From NCBI RefSeq assembly GCF_000756305.1, contig NZ_JRFE01000017.1, positions 141,434 to 205,433 of the forward strand: 64,000 nt of DNA, read 5' to 3'. The position numbers were made by a program, and so were the translations under genes. The DNA is from Myxosarcina sp. GI1. Lineage in GTDB: Bacteria; Cyanobacteriota; Cyanobacteriia; Cyanobacteriales; Xenococcaceae. Positions 44,978 to 54,860 of the stretch are shown here, in pieces (positions within the stretch are counted from its first letter, which is position 1; every line of letters starts with the position of its first letter). The notes below the pieces were generated by a model that saw nothing but the letters and a program-made list of their open reading frames with translations, ran no database searches and was not told where the DNA came from.

Positions 44978-47900
44978 CTAATCATCAATAATTGCATCGC
45001 GGTCTAATAATAATAGATTACGCAGGCGATCGCTATCTAGTTTGGTCAACCATTGTTCGCCCGCATTTACAGTTTGTTCTGCCAGTTCTTTTTTACTTTC
45101 AATAATGTCATTAATTCTCTCTTCTAAAGTACCAGTACAGACAAATTTGTGTACCTGCACGTTACGTTTTTGTCCGATACGAAATGCCCGATCTGTAGCC
45201 TGATTTTCTACGGCGGGATTCCACCAGCGATCGACGTGAAAGACATGATTGGCTCTAGTTAGATTCAAACCCGTACCGCCTGCTTTTAAAGACAAAATAA
45301 AAATTCTCGAACCGTTGGGATCGTTTTGAAAGCGATCGACCATTTCCTGTCTGGCTTCGCGACGAGTTGCGCCATATAAAAACAAAACTTCGCTGTTTAG
45401 TTTGGTTTCTAGATAGGGTTTTAGCATCTTGCCCCATTCAGAAAATTGAGTAAAGATTAAAGCGCGATCGCCTTCAGCAATAAGTTCGGCTAACATTTCT
45501 TCTAAACGCAATAACTTACCAGAACGATTGCCAAAGGTAGCAGAATCGATTTTTATTTTGCCCTTACTTTTTTCGACTAACTCTGGATGGTTGCATAGCT
45601 GTTTTAAGCGCAACAATAAAGTAAGAATTAATCCTTTACGTTTGATTCCTTCTGAGTCTTCAATTTCGTTTAGTGATTTATCGACTAACTTCTGATAAAG
45701 CTCTGCTTGCTCTGCCGACAGACCACAAAAAACATTCATTTCCTGCTTTTCTGGTAAGTCTTGAATGATGTTTTTATCGGTTTTCAGACGACGCAAAATA
45801 AACGGTCTAACTAGAGAACGGAGCGTATTTAAAGAATCGCGATCGCCATATTTTTCTATAGGAATGGCAAATCTTTTTTGAAAGAAAGTCTGTTTGCCCA
45901 AAAAACCAGGATTGAGAAAATCTAAGATCGACCATAGTTCTGACAAGCGATTTTCAACGGGAGTACCGGTTAAAGCAATGCGAAATCCTGCTTTTACTTG
46001 CCGTACTGCCTGGGACTGTTTGGCAGCAGAATTTTTAATATTTTGAGCCTCGTCTAATACTACTCCCTGCCAATCGATCGCTTCTAAGGTTTTTAGATCT
46101 CGATGCACCAAAGAATAACTAGTAATTACCAACTGTTTATCTTTTACTTCTCTAGCAAAGGTTTTTCCTTTACTGCGTTTATCTCCATGGTGAATTACTG
46201 TTTTAAGATCTGGAGCGAATTTTCTAACTTCTCGTTGCCAATTATTAAGTACCGAAGTCGGACAGATTAATAGAGTCGGTTTGGTTAAAATATCCTGCTG
46301 TTTGAGATTGAGTAAAAAAGCAATCAGTTCGATGGTTTTTCCTAATCCCATGTCGTCTGCCAAACAAGCACCCAAACCCCAGGTTTCGAGAAAAGATAGC
46401 CAACCTACTCCTTTAGCCTGATAGGGTCGTAGTTCGCCTTTAAAACCTTTAATGTTGTTGACGGGTTCTACCGCTTTGTTGTCAGTTAAATTATTGATGA
46501 GTTCCTTCAAAATTCCCGTAGATTCAAATTTGGTTACGGGCAGTTTGGCTAAAACATTGGTATCGCCAGTAGATAGACGCAGAGCATCTTCTACGCTTAA
46601 ATTCATCTGCTCGTTAGAATCGCTTAAAACCGCCTGTGCCGCTTTGACATCTGCTGGCTGCAAAGCCAACCACTGTCCTTCAATTTCAACTATGGGCGAT
46701 TTTTGGTCTAATAAACGCTGAAAATCCTGTTGGGAAACGCTGCGATCGCCAACAGCAATTTCTAGCTTGTATTTTAGTAAGCTTTCTAAGCTTAAACGTT
46801 CTCTTTTTTTGGTAGCAACTCCAGCAGTAATTTTGATTCCCAATCTTTGTTCGCTGTCTCCCGATGCTAAACCAGGAGGTAAAATTATGCCCAAACCGCT
46901 ATTTTGTAGTTGCCAGGCAATAGAACGAATAAACTCGTAAACCTGGATCGGATCTAGTTGACAACTAATCGGATTACTTTGTTCTAAACTGGCTTTTATT
47001 GGTGCATAGATACGGCTTGCCAATCCTAAACCTTTTAGTAGTGCAGCTTGAGGGCTTTCGATAGTTCTGCCTTTAACTGTTAGAGAATCATCTTCGCATT
47101 GCCAAATAGTAGCTGCTTTAACCCTAAACTCTGCTCGATCTAACGCTTGTAAATAATAATTTAACTGCCAGTCGCTTTGTACGCCATTCTTTTCAGTGAC
47201 TTCTGGTGGCTGCAACACCAAACAAACCCGATAGCGATCGCGCCCAAAATTATCGTTTTGGCTATTTATTAAATATTCATTTATTGGTAGCGTCCAGTTA
47301 TACAGTGCCGTATCGAGGCGACTAATATTTTTACGATCGGTTTCCAAGGTACTGGGAAATTCGACAAGCGATCGCAACCAGGGCTGAATCGAGATATTTT
47401 TAGTCGCTTTGGCATTAAAATCGCTCCAAGTACGCAGTCTGGCATCTAAAATTACCGACAGCGATCGCAATAATAAAGTTTGCGGTTCTATTGCTGCCTG
47501 GCTACCATAAGCCAAACAAGCAGGGGGCATTAAGCGCACAAATCTGGCAAATCTCACCCGATCTGTCTCGCTGTCTAATAAAGGTTGCCAAACGCTTTTA
47601 ATTGTAGTTCCACGTTCTATCCCTGGTAAATACTTTTGTCTGACAATCAAATCTAAAGTCCAGCGATAAATATGTGTTGCATACTGCAATTCGCCAGATA
47701 GATAGTTATTATCTGCCTGTAAAGAATTAAGCGATAGCATTTGTAATAGAGCGATCGCTTCTAAAGGAGTCAAACAAAATCCTTCAACCTGCCAAACCTG
47801 TTTTTCTAAACTAGATTCGCTAGCTGCCGATGTACTGTCATCTGCATATACTGGCTGCATTTTGGAGCTTTTACCTGTAACGGTAGGTATAGCAATTTGT

Positions 47901-48130
47901 TTTGTTGTCCAAATATCTTTTAGTTTGCTGTTTAAAACTCGTTCTAAGGACAAATTATTCTTGGTAAAAAAGTCCGATAATTCTGTTTCGGACAAACAAA
48001 AAGGGTGAACTAGGCTTCCTTCCGCATCACTTATAGAATCAATATTAACCAGCGATCGCCAAGTCTCACCCCAGACAAAAAAGCAATCTCGTTCGCAATC
48101 TATAAGCCAACTACCGTGAATGACTGTCAT
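44978..48130 (-). CDS. SNF2-family DEAD/DEAH-box helicase
   Basis: The 1050-residue Swi2/Snf2 ATPase translocates on double-stranded DNA or remodels nucleoprotein. Residues 1-540 are a cyanobacterial-type SNF2-associated region with no motif I can name. The ATPase begins near residue 565 (LRPYQAKGVGWLSFLETWGL) with Walker A DDMGLGKT near 595, a DEAQ box (VVLDEAQNIKN), then helicase C motifs (ALIFTQFSEWGKML, LSLKAGGTGLNL, DRAFRIGQKRNVQVHKF). All motifs look intact. There are no restriction or BREX/DISARM partners nearby, so it is probably a housekeeping HepA-like ATPase. Confidence 0.93.
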   Translation of the reverse strand: MTVIHGSWLIDCERDCFFVWGETWRSLVNIDSISDAEGSLVHPFCLSETELSDFFTKNNLSLERVLNSKLKDIWTTKQIAIPTVTGKSSKMQPVYADDSTSAASESSLEKQVWQVEGFCLTPLEAIALLQMLSLNSLQADNNYLSGELQYATHIYRWTLDLIVRQKYLPGIERGTTIKSVWQPLLDSETDRVRFARFVRLMPPACLAYGSQAAIEPQTLLLRSLSVILDARLRTWSDFNAKATKNISIQPWLRSLVEFPSTLETDRKNISRLDTALYNWTLPINEYLINSQNDNFGRDRYRVCLVLQPPEVTEKNGVQSDWQLNYYLQALDRAEFRVKAATIWQCEDDSLTVKGRTIESPQAALLKGLGLASRIYAPIKASLEQSNPISCQLDPIQVYEFIRSIAWQLQNSGLGIILPPGLASGDSEQRLGIKITAGVATKKRERLSLESLLKYKLEIAVGDRSVSQQDFQRLLDQKSPIVEIEGQWLALQPADVKAAQAVLSDSNEQMNLSVEDALRLSTGDTNVLAKLPVTKFESTGILKELINNLTDNKAVEPVNNIKGFKGELRPYQAKGVGWLSFLETWGLGACLADDMGLGKTIELIAFLLNLKQQDILTKPTLLICPTSVLNNWQREVRKFAPDLKTVIHHGDKRSKGKTFAREVKDKQLVITSYSLVHRDLKTLEAIDWQGVVLDEAQNIKNSAAKQSQAVRQVKAGFRIALTGTPVENRLSELWSILDFLNPGFLGKQTFFQKRFAIPIEKYGDRDSLNTLRSLVRPFILRRLKTDKNIIQDLPEKQEMNVFCGLSAEQAELYQKLVDKSLNEIEDSEGIKRKGLILTLLLRLKQLCNHPELVEKSKGKIKIDSATFGNRSGKLLRLEEMLAELIAEGDRALIFTQFSEWGKMLKPYLETKLNSEVLFLYGATRREARQEMVDRFQNDPNGSRIFILSLKAGGTGLNLTRANHVFHVDRWWNPAVENQATDRAFRIGQKRNVQVHKFVCTGTLEERINDIIESKKELAEQTVNAGEQWLTKLDSDRLRNLLLLDRDAIIDD

Positions 48131-48188
48131 ATAAAATCAAAAATTAACTACAAAAATATTCGTTAAGATCTAAAAAAACCAATTTATT

Positions 48189-49157
48189 ATGAGCCAGAAA
48201 ACCAATAGACGCATTTTCCTAATCGGCAGTGCAGCAGCAGCAACAGCTATCGGTACGAAAGCTCTAACCAAACAGCAAAAGCGAGCCGTCTCGATGCCAA
48301 CGACTTCTACTATGCCCGAAAGAGTATTAGGCAGAACTAATGTTAGTCTACCAATTTTTGGGCTGGGAGGAGCGGGACAAACCCCAATATCTCAAAGCGG
48401 ACGAGAACCAGAAGCGATCGCTTTGATTGAAAAAGCTTTAGAATTAGGCATTCGCTATTACGATACCGCAGCTAATTACGGTCCGTCGGAAGCGCATTAT
48501 GGCAAAGTCTTACCCCCATATCGCGATCGCATCTACATTAATAGTAAAACCGACGCTAGAGACTATGATAGTGCCTGGCGCGAACTGGAGCGATCGCTCA
48601 AACGTCTCAACACAGACTATCTCGATTCCTGGCAACTCCACCACGTTTCTTTTACCGAAGAATTAGACGAGATTTTTAGCGACAGTGGGGCAATAAAAGC
48701 CGTAGAACAAGCAAAAGAGCAGGGATTGATTAAATTTGCGGGAATTACAGGTCATCACGAACCAGATATTATTGCCGAAGGTTTGCGCCGCTACGACTTC
48801 GATACTACTCTAATTTCTCTCAATGCTGCCGACGTACATCATCCCCGTCCCTTTTCCTCTACCGTCTTACCAGTGGCACAGGAGAAAAATGTTGGTGTAA
48901 TTGCTATGAAAGTACCTGCTTACGGACGATTACTAACTTCTGGCATTCTGAAGGGCATGGAGCAAGCAATGGGCTACAGTCTTTCCCTACCTGGAGTACA
49001 TTGCTGTATTATTGCTGCCGAAGATCCCGCACAGTTAGAGTCTAATTTTAGAGTAGCGCAGAACTACCAGTCTTTAGATGCCGAAGCCATGCAGGCGATC
49101 GAACAGTTAACCATTAATGCAGGTGAAGACGGGGCATTTTTCCGCAGGTGGACGTAA
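48189..49157 (+). CDS. Aldo/keto reductase with Tat-type signal
   Basis: The 322-residue protein opens with a twin-arginine signal (NRRIFLIGSAAAATAIG), then a standard AKR barrel: RVLGRTNVSLPIFGLGGAG, DTAANYG with catalytic Asp and Tyr, INSKTD with Lys and WQLHHV with His. It should reduce carbonyl compounds with NADPH. Export of a cofactor-bound oxidoreductase through Tat is unusual but known for related cyanobacterial and planctomycete enzymes. No extra ferredoxin-type Cys cluster is present at the C-terminus. It is divergent from the SNF2 gene. Confidence 0.9.
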   Translation: MSQKTNRRIFLIGSAAAATAIGTKALTKQQKRAVSMPTTSTMPERVLGRTNVSLPIFGLGGAGQTPISQSGREPEAIALIEKALELGIRYYDTAANYGPSEAHYGKVLPPYRDRIYINSKTDARDYDSAWRELERSLKRLNTDYLDSWQLHHVSFTEELDEIFSDSGAIKAVEQAKEQGLIKFAGITGHHEPDIIAEGLRRYDFDTTLISLNAADVHHPRPFSSTVLPVAQEKNVGVIAMKVPAYGRLLTSGILKGMEQAMGYSLSLPGVHCCIIAAEDPAQLESNFRVAQNYQSLDAEAMQAIEQLTINAGEDGAFFRRWT

Positions 49158-49291
49158 AAAAAAGTAAAAAGTAAAAAGTAGCAAGTTATGCTTTATGCTT
49201 TAGAGAATAACAGGAGACTAAGAGACTTGGGAATTTCTCTACTAGATACTTCTACTGTCTCCGCGTCACAAAAAATCTTTCCTGTTATCTA

Positions 49292-51535
49292 TTAGCGATC
49301 GCTGTTTATCACCCGATGAATATTTAACACGTCGCTCATCTTTTGAATTCTCTGTAAGATGTATTCAAACTGTTGGCGATCGCGGATATCCAAACTTAGA
49401 GAAATTAAAGCTGGTCGATTGCGACTGGTTTTAACTCCTGCATTACGAATGTTGATTCCGCGATCGCTCAACCGAGCTAAGATATCTTTTAGTACCCCGA
49501 CGCGATCGAGTGCTTCGATTTGAATGTCTACAGGATAGGTCAAAACCTGTCCTCGTTCGTCGTTGGAATTCCAGCTAACGGGTACCAAACGTTCTCCTGG
49601 TACTTTTTCTACATTGACGCAATCTTGGCAGTGAATGGAAATGCCGCGAGCATTTTGAGTTACCACACCTATGATTGATTCTCCAGGCAGGGGCTTGCAA
49701 CAGCCTGCCAGGTGATGCAACAGACCTTCTACGCCGATAATCGGTGAATTGCTATTAGAACTAGAGGGAGCAACGCGATCGTTAGAAACCGATATTTCAG
49801 TATCGAGTTCCGATTCAACTTCTTCTACTGGCTGCTGTTCTTTAACTACATCTCGTAGGCGATTGACAACCTGATTTAAAGTTATCTCTCCATAGCCTAA
49901 TGCTGCTAGTAAGTCATCTACAGATAAATAGTTGCAGCGCTGGGCTACCGTTTGCATCGGTTCGGATTTTAACAGCGAATCCAAGCCACTTTTACCCAAC
50001 TCTTTTTCTAATAGCTCTTTACCGCGAGCGATGTTTTCATCCCGATGCGATCTTTTGTACCATTGGCGAATGCGATTGCGTGCTGAGGGAGTGACGACAA
50101 AGTTGAGCCAGTCCAAACTGGGATGGCTGTTTTTTTGCGTAACAATTTCGACAATATCGCCATTTTCTAAAGGTTGAGATAGCATCGTCCAGCGTCCGTT
50201 GACTCTCGCCCCTTTCATGTGATTGCCTACCTCGGTATGGATGCGATAAGCAAAATCTACGGCTGTAGATCCATGTGCCAGAGCGATAACATCTCCGTTA
50301 GGAGTAAAGACATAAACATCGTCTTCAAATAAATTGTCTTTGAGGCTGTCGATATATTCTTGAGCATCTTTAAGATCGTTTTGCCATTCTAAAAGCTGCC
50401 GTAGCCAGGTAAACTTGTCATCATCTGAAGATACCTGTAGGTCGCTCGAACCTGATTCTTTATACTTCCAGTGAGCGGCAATTCCATATTCGGCAACGTG
50501 GTGCATTTCCATCGTCCGAATTTGAACTTCGATCGGACGACCGTTGGAACCGACGACGGTAGTATGAAGAGATTGATAGCGGTTTGGTTTGGGCAAACCA
50601 ATATAGTCTTTAAAACGTCCTGGGATTGGTTTGAAAGCATCGTGAACTACCGCTAAAGCGCGGTAACATTCCTCATTAGTTTCGACAATAATTCTAAAGG
50701 CAGCAATATCGTAAATTTGACTGAATTCCTTATGCTGCCGCTGCATCTTTTGGTAAATGCCGTAAAGATGTTTTGGTCTGCCTTGCAGTTCTGAAATTCT
50801 AATTTTTAGTTTTTCCAGACGCGATCGCAATGTTTCTGTTACCCAAGCAATTCTCGCTTCGCGATCGGCGCGGCGTTCGGCAACTAAAGCTTTTATTTGC
50901 TCGTAAGCTTCTGGTTCTAAGTATTTGAAGCATAAATCTTCTAATTCCCATTTAAACCGACCAATTCCCAATCTATTGGCTAGAGGAGCAAATATTTCTC
51001 GCGTTTCCAAGCTGATGCGCTTTTGCTTTTTAGGATCGAGATGCTCTAACGTCCGCATATTATGCAGCCGATCTGCTAGCTTGACCACAATCACGCGGAT
51101 GTCGGTTGCCATTGCTAAAAACATCCGCCGAAAATTTTCAGCCTGGCGTTCGGTCTTACTAGAAAAATTAAATTTAGAAAGCTTGGTTACGCCCTCTACT
51201 AACTGCCGTACCTGAAGACCAAAAAGTTCTTCAATTTCCTCTAAAGTTACCTCGGTATCTTCGACAACATCATGCAAAAAACCAGCCGCAATAGTGACGC
51301 TATCACCTCCTAAGTCCCTTAATAAGCCAGCTACGGCAACTGGATGAGCAATATAAGGAGCTCCAGATTTTCGGTATTGACCTTCGTGCAATTTATAAGC
51401 AAAATTGAAGGCGCGACAAATTAAATCGGCATCCGTCTGGTTGCTGTCCGACTTTTGTTGGAGCAAACACGCTTGTAACCAATCAGGAAGTTCTAGTTCT
51501 GTTTTTGGAGTTTCGGCGAGATAGATGGCAGTCAT
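49292..51535 (-). CDS. Bifunctional (p)ppGpp synthetase/hydrolase (RelA/SpoT)
   Basis: The 747-residue long RSH enzyme balances the stringent-response alarmone. The N-terminal HD hydrolase domain (HPVAVAGLL, AAGFLHDVVEDTEV, KLADRLHNMRTLEHL) is intact, as is the synthetase (YGIYQKMQRQHKEFSQIYDIAA; GRFKDYIGLPKPNRYQSLHT; EVQIRTMEMHHVAE). A TGS domain starts near residue 405 (VYVFTPNGDVIALA), followed by a zinc-finger-like/helical section with CC and a C-terminal ACT domain. Cyanobacteria generally carry one such gene. It ends 134 bp from the convergent aldo/keto reductase. Confidence 0.96.
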   Translation of the reverse strand: MTAIYLAETPKTELELPDWLQACLLQQKSDSNQTDADLICRAFNFAYKLHEGQYRKSGAPYIAHPVAVAGLLRDLGGDSVTIAAGFLHDVVEDTEVTLEEIEELFGLQVRQLVEGVTKLSKFNFSSKTERQAENFRRMFLAMATDIRVIVVKLADRLHNMRTLEHLDPKKQKRISLETREIFAPLANRLGIGRFKWELEDLCFKYLEPEAYEQIKALVAERRADREARIAWVTETLRSRLEKLKIRISELQGRPKHLYGIYQKMQRQHKEFSQIYDIAAFRIIVETNEECYRALAVVHDAFKPIPGRFKDYIGLPKPNRYQSLHTTVVGSNGRPIEVQIRTMEMHHVAEYGIAAHWKYKESGSSDLQVSSDDDKFTWLRQLLEWQNDLKDAQEYIDSLKDNLFEDDVYVFTPNGDVIALAHGSTAVDFAYRIHTEVGNHMKGARVNGRWTMLSQPLENGDIVEIVTQKNSHPSLDWLNFVVTPSARNRIRQWYKRSHRDENIARGKELLEKELGKSGLDSLLKSEPMQTVAQRCNYLSVDDLLAALGYGEITLNQVVNRLRDVVKEQQPVEEVESELDTEISVSNDRVAPSSSNSNSPIIGVEGLLHHLAGCCKPLPGESIIGVVTQNARGISIHCQDCVNVEKVPGERLVPVSWNSNDERGQVLTYPVDIQIEALDRVGVLKDILARLSDRGINIRNAGVKTSRNRPALISLSLDIRDRQQFEYILQRIQKMSDVLNIHRVINSDR

Positions 51536-51870
51536 AAATTGGTGGTGGTGGCTGGGTTATCTGCAAAAGGAACGAGAATTAATTGTTTAAAATAAAAAAT
51601 ATTTTAGATGAATAACTATTTTTAAAATTCTCGAAAGCCACTAATTAGTTAGGTTAGAGCTTGATAATAGATAATAAAAGTATAAATCAAACGAAGAAAC
51701 GGCGGTATTTGAGAAAATCTCTAGCTACAAGAGCAAATGCTCGCAGATTCTTTAAAGTTCGATTTTAAATAATTAACGATAAAAACTTCATTATAATATA
51801 TTTTGTCGTTAAGATGACAGTATAAAAGTCAAGCTTGTTTAACAAAATTTTACCGTATTCAGTCTTTAAA
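51536..51870. other. 335-bp divergent spacer between relA/spoT and the PatD-like gene
   Basis: The sequence is very AT-rich and without HIP1 octamers. A TTG at 51835 could extend the next gene by 12 residues. I see no hairpin, promoter or reading frame that I can support. Confidence 0.35.
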
Positions 51871-52248
51871 ATGTTATCTGCACCACAACAAAAAGCATAT
51901 CAGGAATTTTTAGTTTTATTAACAAAATTTAAAGAGAACTTTAAAGACGATGCACAAAAAATCAACCCAACCACAACCAAAGAACGCTTTAGAAAAATAC
52001 AGCAGTGGTTTGAGGAAAAAATAGCTCACTCAAGCGCGGAACATTTAGCCGAAGTGGAGATCGCACCTAGCTGGCAAGCCATACAAAGAGAACTAATTAG
52101 AGAATTTCGTTTATTATCGACAGATGTAATTTTTTTAGCTTCCGCTCGTCAAACTGCTACTAAAAAAGCGAGATTGCAGAGCATAGATACTCGCATAGAT
52201 AAACTTATTAACTACTGTCAAACCATGATTTCTCAAGAAAAATTGTAG
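51871..52248 (+). CDS. PatD-like small protein
   Basis: The 125-residue all-helical, cytosolic protein starts at ATG (MLSAPQQKAYQEFLVLLTKFK) and ends in a basic helix with RLQSIDTRIDKLINYC. Its layout (a Gln/Lys-rich N-terminal helix, a SWQAIQRELIREFRLLSTDVIFLASAR core, then a helix ending near YC) recalls heterocyst frequency control protein PatD, which interacts with FtsZ in Anabaena. The match is remembered and unaligned, so I leave the symbol blank. If correct, its presence in a non-heterocystous strain would point to a general division role. Confidence 0.5.
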   Translation: MLSAPQQKAYQEFLVLLTKFKENFKDDAQKINPTTTKERFRKIQQWFEEKIAHSSAEHLAEVEIAPSWQAIQRELIREFRLLSTDVIFLASARQTATKKARLQSIDTRIDKLINYCQTMISQEKL

Positions 52249-52289
52249 CAGCGCGACAAATTATCGATGAGCAATTTCGGGTGGTCAGC

Positions 52290-52310
52290 ATTCGGAGGAA
52301 ACCTCCGAAT
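52290..52310. repeat. Nine-base-pair hairpin between convergent genes
   Basis: ATTCGGAGG (52290-52298) and CCTCCGAAT (52302-52310) pair perfectly around AAA. It lies 42 bp after the PatD-like stop and about 70 bp from the convergent pentapeptide gene. No T-run follows on either strand. It could be a bidirectional terminator or a dispersed repeat. A copy of the CAATGAGCAATGAG repeat follows at about 52320-52375. Confidence 0.5.
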
Positions 52311-52319
52311 TATGCCCTC

Positions 52320-52375
52320 ACAATGAGCAATGAGCAACGAAGCACTAAACACTGTTCATTGTTCGCTGTTCATTG
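52320..52375. repeat. Copy of the CAATGAGCAATGAG hairpin repeat
   Basis: CAATGAGCAATGAGCA (52321-52336) begins a 55-bp element that ends CTGTTCATTG (52366-52375), with TGTTCATTGTTCG between them. Left and right parts are loosely complementary. It abuts the stop codon of the pentapeptide protein gene. The same word pair forms a cleaner hairpin at 4987-5026. Confidence 0.45.
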
Positions 52376-52380
52376 ATAAG

Positions 52381-52890
52381 CTATCTACAGCCTATAGAGT
52401 CTCTAGTGTTAACACCTGTTTTAGAATTTTCGCCAGAAGCGTCAGCACATAGTTGTTTAATCTGCCATTTTTCTAAAACTGCATTAGTAAAATCAGCCCC
52501 TTTTATCTTAGTTCCTTCAAATGTAGAAAATGAAAGAACTGCCTCTTCAAAAATAGCATCGCTCAAATTGGCACCATCAAAATTAGTCAAATAAGCAAAC
52601 CCATAGGTAAAGTCAACACCGCTGAGATTGGCATTAGACAGATTGGAAGCGTTAAATACCGCTCCTCGAAGATTGGCGTTACTAAAATCGGCATCTTCTA
52701 GCTCGACTTTGGCAAAATCAACACTCTCTAGATCCTTACCAGCAAAATTTTTGTTTCGGAGTTCGTCTTTAGTAAACTCACTGAAAGCAGAAGGAGTAAC
52801 AGAAGTAGAACTTGCTCCAAGAGCGGGCAGGGGAAAAGCTAACACGATTAACAACAATAAACAAGCACTTAGGCGAAGAAAATATTTCAT
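52381..52890 (-). CDS. Exported pentapeptide-repeat protein, probably thylakoid lumen/periplasm
   Basis: The 169-residue protein has a Sec signal peptide ([21 protein letters not shown], cleavage near ALG-AS), then about 15 pentapeptide repeats of the A(D/N)LSx type from residue 40 to 140 ([13 protein letters not shown]). A C-terminal helix carries two Cys (QLCADASG ... GCR) that could be disulfide-bonded. Lumenal pentapeptide proteins of this size are typical of cyanobacteria and plastids (TL15/TL17 type), with unclear function. It is convergent with the PatD-like gene. Confidence 0.88.
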   Translation of the reverse strand: MKYFLRLSACLLLLIVLAFPLPALGASSTSVTPSAFSEFTKDELRNKNFAGKDLESVDFAKVELEDADFSNANLRGAVFNASNLSNANLSGVDFTYGFAYLTNFDGANLSDAIFEEAVLSFSTFEGTKIKGADFTNAVLEKWQIKQLCADASGENSKTGVNTRDSIGCR

Positions 52891-52992
52891 AGATATACTA
52901 AACTTTCCGACAAATCTAACTTAATAGAGAATACAATTTTAGATTGTAAATCTTTTCTGACAACGCAACTGTTGCAATCGCAAGTACCAATA

Positions 52993-54039
52993 ATGATATC
53001 TGGCAAGACAGATTTAGACTTTTCCCAACTCTTACAGCAACTCTTAGAAGGTCGTTCTCTATCTCAAGCTCAAGCGGCTGAATTGATGACGGGGTGGCTA
53101 CAAGAAAACATTCCCATCGTCGTTTCGGGGGCAATTTTGGCGGCAATACAAGCTAAGGGAGTATCTGCCGACGAACTAGCAGGAATGGCACAGGTACTAA
53201 AATCTCAGTCCAGGCAACAGCCAGAAGTTCGACACGACTTGCCAGTTATCGACACCTGCGGTACGGGAGGCGACGGTGCTGCTACTTTTAATATTTCTAC
53301 TGCGGTAGCGTTTGTAGTGGCAGCAGCAGGTGTTAGAGTTGCCAAACATGGCAATCGTTCTGCTTCTAGCAAAGTTGGTTCGGCAGATGTTTTAGAGTAT
53401 TTGGGAGTAAATCTCAAGGCACCAACCGAACAGGTGCGCTCGGCACTAGATGAAGTAGGAATTACTTTTTTATTCGCTCCTGGGTGGCACCCTGCCATGA
53501 AAGCTGTCGCTCCTTTAAGAACTACCCTCAAAGTTAGAACGGTATTTAACTTATTAGGTCCTCTGGTCAATCCTCTTTCTCCTACAGGTCAGGTAATTGG
53601 CGTGTATGACCCTAAGTTTATCAGCAGTATGGCGGAGGCTTTAAATCGGCTCAAAATCTCAAAGGCAATTGTCTTACACGGTCGAGAAAGATTAGATGAA
53701 GCAGGGTTGGGGGACAAAAGCGATCTGGCATTGTTGAGCGAGGGGAAAGTTAACTATAGTGCGATCGATCCCCAAGAATTAGGTTTGACTCACGCCTCTT
53801 TAGCAGAATTAAAAGGAGGAGAAGTGAACGAGAACGCTGCTATTTTAAAAAACGTTTTACAAGGCAAAGGCAAGCGATCGCAACAGGATGTAGTGGCTTT
53901 AAATGCTGCTTTAGCTTTACAGGTTGCCGAGTTAGTGCCTTTTGGCGATAATCTTCAAAGTATAGAAACAGCACGAGAAATTATTGCCAGTGGTGCGGCA
54001 TGGCAGAAACTAGAGGAATTAGTTAAGTTTTTAAGTTAG
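52993..54039 (+). CDS. trpD: Anthranilate phosphoribosyltransferase
   Basis: TrpD transfers ribose-5-phosphate from PRPP to anthranilate in tryptophan synthesis. From the ATG at 52993 it is 348 residues, the standard length; a TTG at 52972 would add seven. The PRPP-binding loop [18 protein letters not shown] and [20 protein letters not shown] are intact, as is [12 protein letters not shown]. It stands alone rather than in a trp operon, as usual in cyanobacteria; a TrpG-type amidotransferase gene lies about 1.6 kb downstream on the other strand. Confidence 0.96.
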   Translation: MISGKTDLDFSQLLQQLLEGRSLSQAQAAELMTGWLQENIPIVVSGAILAAIQAKGVSADELAGMAQVLKSQSRQQPEVRHDLPVIDTCGTGGDGAATFNISTAVAFVVAAAGVRVAKHGNRSASSKVGSADVLEYLGVNLKAPTEQVRSALDEVGITFLFAPGWHPAMKAVAPLRTTLKVRTVFNLLGPLVNPLSPTGQVIGVYDPKFISSMAEALNRLKISKAIVLHGRERLDEAGLGDKSDLALLSEGKVNYSAIDPQELGLTHASLAELKGGEVNENAAILKNVLQGKGKRSQQDVVALNAALALQVAELVPFGDNLQSIETAREIIASGAAWQKLEELVKFLS

Positions 54040-54045
54040 CAAAAG

Positions 54046-54498
54046 TCAATCGAAACATGGCGAAAAAAGTACTTCCCCTATGGTATCTGGATACCAATAT
54101 ATAACTTGTCTATATTCCTGCTCATTTAGTAAACCTAAATTTCTCTTAGTAGCTTCTGAGTTTAAGATATTTGCCGAGACAACAGAATGTTTATCATCCA
54201 ATTCCTTTAAAGCTTCTTTTAATAATGGTTTATCTATAAAAGATCCACCTAATTTATATATATCTGAAACTTTACTGAATCCAAATACAAAAGTACCGTA
54301 ATTTATGTAAATATAAAATTTTTCTTCTTTATCCTGTACTTTGGCTTTGTAGAAATTATCTGGATACCTATACTCGTAAACTTCTACTACTTTCAACAAA
54401 CCGAATCCTTGTAAGGAATAACAGAGAATTTTAAATTTAGAAATATCCATTATTTGCTCGGTTGCAAACCCTGTAACATTTGGAGGTATCTCGTACAT
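54046..54498 (-). CDS. Hypothetical protein
   Basis: The 150-residue product is not recognised. It is a cytosolic mixed alpha/beta sequence rich in Tyr, Phe, Lys and Ile (YRYPDNFYKAKVQ, KFYIYINYGTFVFG) with an internal YWYPDTIGEV. There are no Cys/His clusters or signal. The gene has no HIP1 octamer and a distinctly lower GC content than trpD, which it converges with at only six bases between stop codons. The composition suggests recent acquisition; this is a weak inference. SUKH-like immunity proteins have a similar feel but no motif can be claimed. Confidence 0.6.
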   Translation of the reverse strand: MYEIPPNVTGFATEQIMDISKFKILCYSLQGFGLLKVVEVYEYRYPDNFYKAKVQDKEEKFYIYINYGTFVFGFSKVSDIYKLGGSFIDKPLLKEALKELDDKHSVVSANILNSEATKRNLGLLNEQEYRQVIYWYPDTIGEVLFSPCFD

Positions 54499-54582
54499 AA
54501 TTCATTCCAAATTAGTACATAATTAAGACCATAGAAAGATTGAGTTTTGCTTAATAGTAAAAAATTGTTATCGTAGATTTTA

Positions 54583-54795
54583 CTAACATTTGCAGCAGCG
54601 AACACAAATCCGAAATATTGCCAGAATTGCTAACACCTCTGCTATGAGTAAAAATGATTGGGGAGTTAGACACAGTCCCCATATCAAAAGTAAGGCACCG
54701 ACAATTGCCGCCGTGAGCCGCGCTACTTCTTCTGTGGTTCTAATGCCCCACCAAATTGTTCCCAAGCCTATTCCCAAAAAAAATAAGTAACTCAT
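54583..54795 (-). CDS. Small two-helix membrane protein
   Basis: The 70-residue product has two hydrophobic helices (residues 1-20 and 28-60: MSYLFFLGIGLGTIWW; AAIVGALLLIWGL then FLLIAEVLAILAIF) and ends in Cys-rich ICVRCCKC. No family is recognised. Only 65 bp separate it from the MBL-fold gene, on the same strand and upstream of it, so the two may be co-transcribed. Confidence 0.55.
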   Translation of the reverse strand: MSYLFFLGIGLGTIWWGIRTTEEVARLTAAIVGALLLIWGLCLTPQSFLLIAEVLAILAIFRICVRCCKC

Positions 54796-54860
54796 CTGCC
54801 GAACGAGCTTAAGTATACATAAGTTCGATAGATTTTATAGCATTATCAAAAAAGTTTAGG

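Noticed and set aside
44978..48130. Anti-phage defence island around the SNF2 gene
   Set aside because: No methyltransferase, nuclease, phospholipase D or other DISARM/Dnd partner within 5 kb; neighbours are housekeeping or unknown.
49158..49200. AAAAAGT tandem repeats between the reductase and relA/spoT genes
   Set aside because: A short A-rich run with AAAAAGT units; too simple to assign a function or family.
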